From the NCBI GenBank assembly GCA_964507325.1, contig CAZDQL010000005.1:1-64000 (forward strand): 64,000 nt of DNA. The letters are read 5' to 3'. Position 1 is the first letter of the stretch. Each line of letters starts with the position of its first letter. Shown in pieces: positions 61,184 through 64,000 of this stretch. The notes below the pieces were generated by a model that was given only the letters and a program-made list of their open reading frames with translations, was not told the DNA's origin and did no database searches. This DNA is from CAZDQL01 sp964507325 (GTDB lineage: Bacteria; Planctomycetota; UBA1135; GCA-002686595). The position numbers and the translations under genes are program-made.

Positions 61184-61223
61184 GGGGATCACGCCCAGCA
61201 GAACGTCCCAGCCCCTGCTCGGT

Positions 61224-63527
61224 TCACCGGTCCTCCCGGATCACCGAGTCGCCCGCCGGATACTCGGTGTGTTCGTCGAGGGGGGTGAGCGTCTCGCCGT
61301 CGAGGACGACCGTCACCGAGTAGGAGATGGTGGCGCCCTCGGGGTGCTCCGTACGTACGTAGAGGGGCGTGAGGCTCTCGCCGTCGAGGACGGCCGTCGC
61401 CGAGTGGCCCTTGGACCCGTCGTCGAGGCGCATGGTGCGACCGGCGATCACGTACCGGTCTTCAGGGCTGAATTGGTAGTCCCAGAGGTCCTCCAGGGTG
61501 GTGCGGGTGCGCCCATCTCTGGAGACGATCTGCGGGATGGTCGAGAGAGCGAGTCGTGTCCCCTCGCAGTCGAGGGTGATGGTCATCGGCGCGGGCGACC
61601 CACCCTCGAAATCGATGTGCCAGCGCCGCTGAAGCGTGCGCGCGTCACACAGGTAGACGATCCAGATGCCGCCGGTGGTGATGACCAAGTCCGCACCGTC
61701 CGGCGTGAAGAGCACCTGGTGAATCAGCTCCGTCTCTGGAGGCCCCCCCGCTCCGAACCTCCCGGTGGCGACCAGCTCCCCGCTCACGACATCCCAGAGC
61801 GATGCGTGTGGTCCCCTGCCGCCGGTTGCCAGGTGGACGCCATCGGGGTGGAAGGAGACGGTCCACAGCGGCTCGGAGTGCACGAGGGCGGGTCCCGTCT
61901 CCTTCCCGGAGGCGACGTCCCACAGGCGGGCGTACCCGTCCCACCCCACGCCGGCGAGGGTCCTCGAGTCGGGCGACCAATCCACCGCCAGCGCTTTCTT
62001 CTCCTGCGGAAACCGCAGGACCTCCCGCCCCGTCTCGACGTCCCACACGCAGGTGTCTCCCCCACAGACGGCGACGATCTTCGACCCGTCCGGCGCGAAG
62101 CGCAACGTGAGTCGCCAGGGGGTGCGCTCTCCCCACTCGAGCGAGGCCGACCAGGAGATGTCCCCCTCCTCGAGGTCCCAGAGTCGCAGGGTCTTGTCCA
62201 TCGACAGGGTCGCCAGGAGATTCTCCGTCGGGGAGGGGACCGCGGACAGGAACTCCACGCCAGGCCCCTCGAGTACCCGTCGGGTCCGTCCCGACTCCAG
62301 GTCGAAGAGCCGCACCGTGCCGTCGCTCGAAACCACCGCCGCCGTGCGCCCATCCGACAGCGGAGTGCACGGCCCCCAGCAGTGGGCCTCGGGTGGTGCG
62401 ACCTCCGTGGCCTCGGGGTACTGCGGGTACTCACCGATGGGAGCGAGCGTCTCACCGTCGACGACAACCTTCACCGAGTAGGAGACGGTGGAGCCTGCGG
62501 GGTACTCCGTGCGTTCGTACAGGGGAGCGAAGGTCTCGCCGTCGAGGACGACCGTCGCCGAGTGGGAACCCAGGCTGTCGGCGGAGGGGATGATGCGGCG
62601 GGCGATCACGTACCGATCTCCGGGACTGAACCGGAGGTCCTCCAGGTCTTCGTCCAGGGAGGCGAGGGGTCGACCCTTTCTGGAGACGATCCGCGGCACT
62701 CTCGAGAGAGCGAGTCGACCTCCCTCGGCGTCGAAGGCGACGTTCATCGGTGCGGGGGTCCCTCCCTCGAGGTCGATCTGCCAGCGCTCCTGGAGCATGT
62801 AGGCGTAGCACAGGTGGACGCTCCAGTGGCCACCGGTGGTGATCACCAGCTCCGTTCCGTCCGGCGTGAAGATCAGCTGCTGGATCGACTGGGACAGGGG
62901 GAGCCCGTCGCTGAAGCCCTCGGCCGCGACCAGCTCACCGCTGCGGAGGTTCCAGAGCGATGCCGTGGCTCCCAGGCCACCCGTGACCAGATAGAAACCG
63001 TCCGGATGGAAGGCGACGGTCCGCAGGGGTCCGAGGTGCTCGAGAGCGGGCCGGGTCTCCTCGCCGGTGGTGGTATCCCAGAGGCGGGCGTACCCATCCT
63101 CCCCCACGCTGGCGAGGGTTCGCGAGTCGGGGGACCAGTCCGCCGCTTGCGTCCTCGTCTCCTGCGGCAGTGCCAAGATCTCACGACCCGTCTGGACGTC
63201 CCACACGCGGGCGTCCCCCCCACGGGCGGCGACGATCTTCGATCCATCGGGCGCGAAGCGCAGCGTGTGGCCCCAGTAGGTGTGCAGTCCCCTCGGCAGG
63301 GAAGCCGACCAGGAGAGGCGTCCATCCTCCAGATCCCAGACGCACAGGGTCTTGTCCGCCGACGAGGTCGCCAGGATGTCGCCTTGCGGGGAGGGGACCA
63401 CGGAGAGGGCCTTCTCGCGGTGCCCTCTCAGGATCCGCAGAGTCCGCCCCGACTCCAGGTCGAAGAGCCGGACCGTGCCGTCGTCGCAGGCCACCGCCGC
63501 GATTCGCCCATCGGGCAGTGGAATGCA
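61224..63527 (-). repeat. Internal tandem duplication of a 386-residue WD40 unit
   Basis: Unit 1 spans about 62370-63527 and unit 2 about 61224-62369. The unit starts CIPLPDGRIAAVACDDG in the first copy and CTPLSDGRTAAVVSSDG in the second, and the two stay collinear to the end, with diverged loops. Each unit also ends in two to three short repeats of the kind LDGETxxPLxExTEYPAG. Similarity is moderate, so the duplication is not recent. Confidence 0.85.
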
Positions 63528-63695
63528 CTGCGAGCACCAGAGCGCCCGGGATCGCTCCACTTCCGGGGGCTCGGGTGGTTCCGTCTGGGGAGCGGCGTAC
63601 GCCGCCTGGAAAGGTCCGAGCGCGACGAATGAGAGGAGCAGCAGCGCGGTACAGGGGCGCGCGGTCTTCGACGAGGAAGCGACTGTCGTAGTCAT
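61224..63695 (-). CDS. Secreted WD40 protein with duplicated propeller
   Basis: An 823-residue exported protein (signal peptide ending near AAYA). It contains WD40/PQQ-like blades in two successive units of about 386 residues starting at residues 57 and 443. Each begins PLPDGR or PLSDGR and has DGTVRLFDLESGRT, LRFAPDGSKIVA, DGYARLWD and ADWSPDSRTLA or equivalents. Each unit ends with short repeats containing VVLDGETLTPL or similar. WD40 propellers act as protein-interaction platforms. ATG at 63695 starts the signal peptide. Confidence 0.85.
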   Translation of the reverse strand: MTTTVASSSKTARPCTALLLLSFVALGPFQAAYAAPQTEPPEPPEVERSRALWCSQCIPLPDGRIAAVACDDGTVRLFDLESGRTLRILRGHREKALSVVPSPQGDILATSSADKTLCVWDLEDGRLSWSASLPRGLHTYWGHTLRFAPDGSKIVAARGGDARVWDVQTGREILALPQETRTQAADWSPDSRTLASVGEDGYARLWDTTTGEETRPALEHLGPLRTVAFHPDGFYLVTGGLGATASLWNLRSGELVAAEGFSDGLPLSQSIQQLIFTPDGTELVITTGGHWSVHLCYAYMLQERWQIDLEGGTPAPMNVAFDAEGGRLALSRVPRIVSRKGRPLASLDEDLEDLRFSPGDRYVIARRIIPSADSLGSHSATVVLDGETFAPLYERTEYPAGSTVSYSVKVVVDGETLAPIGEYPQYPEATEVAPPEAHCWGPCTPLSDGRTAAVVSSDGTVRLFDLESGRTRRVLEGPGVEFLSAVPSPTENLLATLSMDKTLRLWDLEEGDISWSASLEWGERTPWRLTLRFAPDGSKIVAVCGGDTCVWDVETGREVLRFPQEKKALAVDWSPDSRTLAGVGWDGYARLWDVASGKETGPALVHSEPLWTVSFHPDGVHLATGGRGPHASLWDVVSGELVATGRFGAGGPPETELIHQVLFTPDGADLVITTGGIWIVYLCDARTLQRRWHIDFEGGSPAPMTITLDCEGTRLALSTIPQIVSRDGRTRTTLEDLWDYQFSPEDRYVIAGRTMRLDDGSKGHSATAVLDGESLTPLYVRTEHPEGATISYSVTVVLDGETLTPLDEHTEYPAGDSVIREDR

Positions 63696-63810
63696 GAGCC
63701 ATCCAACCCGGGCCCTGGGCGTGGGTTCCGATCCAGCCTCGCCAGCCATGGTCACCAAGCGTACATTGCCGAGGGAGGGAGGAAGCTCCGACCGTGAGGA
63801 GGACGTCGCC

Positions 63811-64000
63811 GTGATACGAGTCCTGTTCGTCCTGGCAACGCTGTCGATGGCGGGGTGTGCGGTGGGCCCCACAGGCACCGCGGGAGGCGGGGACCTCGAA
63901 GTGCGCGGTCGGATCGTCGACGACACCGGCGCTCCCCGTCCCGGGTGCTGCATCCTCTGCGCGCCGCACCAGTCAGAGTTCATCGGCTGGCCCCAGGCGG
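63811..64000 (+). CDS. Partial lipoprotein with carboxypeptidase-regulatory-like start (cut at window end)
   Basis: Only 63 residues are visible. The GTG start at 63811 has a strong GAGGAGG ribosome-binding site 8 nt upstream. The first part is a lipoprotein signal: LFVLATLSMAGC. It is followed by EVRGRIVDDTGAPRPG, the opening of a carboxypeptidase-regulatory beta-sandwich domain, and a cysteine-rich CCILC patch. The gene is divergent from the WD40 gene, with 115 nt between. Confidence 0.7.
   Translation, partial: MIRVLFVLATLSMAGCAVGPTGTAGGGDLEVRGRIVDDTGAPRPGCCILCAPHQSEFIGWPQA

Overview
The window is about 70% GC with long, densely packed genes on both strands and frequent GTG or TTG starts. 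It looks like a scaffold from an uncultured diderm bacterium: there is a 10-N gap at 886-895 and the last gene is cut at 64000. Several features point to Planctomycetota or a close relative: a TolB-type propeller di-haem protein resembling hydrazine synthase alpha, an NPCBM protein, a DUF3299 lipoprotein, two DUF1570-like peptidases, tandem groEL genes without groES, and several carboxypeptidase-regulatory or WD40 secreted proteins. An LpxB-like enzyme and many lipoproteins imply an outer membrane. The phylum call is inference, because no rRNA is present.

Layout. 1-885: the end of a large serine recombinase running into a degenerate tRNA-like sequence, then the gap. 1-9 kb: eboE with a Trm112-like zinc-ribbon gene, an SGNH hydrolase, pepP, a membrane protein, a secreted hypothetical and tRNA-Lys. 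9-13 kb (minus strand): the translation cluster rpsB - tsf - shortened EF-Ts paralogue - pyrH - frr. 13-19 kb: a diguanylate cyclase and a three-gene pyruvate:ferredoxin oxidoreductase operon whose first gene fuses the gamma subunit, a GltD-type NAD(P)H/FAD module and a delta ferredoxin. 18.7-22.5 kb: a run of four stem-loops, the di-haem propeller protein and an NPCBM protein. 22.5-30 kb: groEL, groEL, dnaJ, grpE, an FmdB-type zinc ribbon, class II aldolase and a HAD phosphatase.

30-46 kb: a very large surface protein, the DUF1570-like peptidases, trkA-trkH, a TrpG/PabA amidotransferase, a small kinase, an ABC-2 exporter pair with a JAMM protein, and a second HAD enzyme. 46-50 kb: lpxB and a sigma / anti-sigma / UPF0145 operon. 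50-56 kb (minus): CPBP protein, ThrE exporter, an MFS-acyltransferase-ligase fusion for lipid recycling, and a glycosyltransferase. 56-60 kb: a Xer recombinase in one open frame with a ZIP metal transporter, a metal permease and rpmB. 60-64 kb: lipoproteins and a WD40 protein made of two copies of one long unit.

How the genes work together. Translation (rpsB, tsf, frr, rpmB, tRNA-Lys), protein folding (groEL x2, dnaJ, grpE) and central carbon metabolism (por, fba) form the housekeeping backbone. Between them lie envelope, metal and potassium transport genes. The most unusual locus is the EF-Ts paralogue between tsf and pyrH: it keeps the EF-Ts core and C-terminal module but lacks the UBA domain, the Thr-Asp-Phe motif and the coiled-coil insertion.
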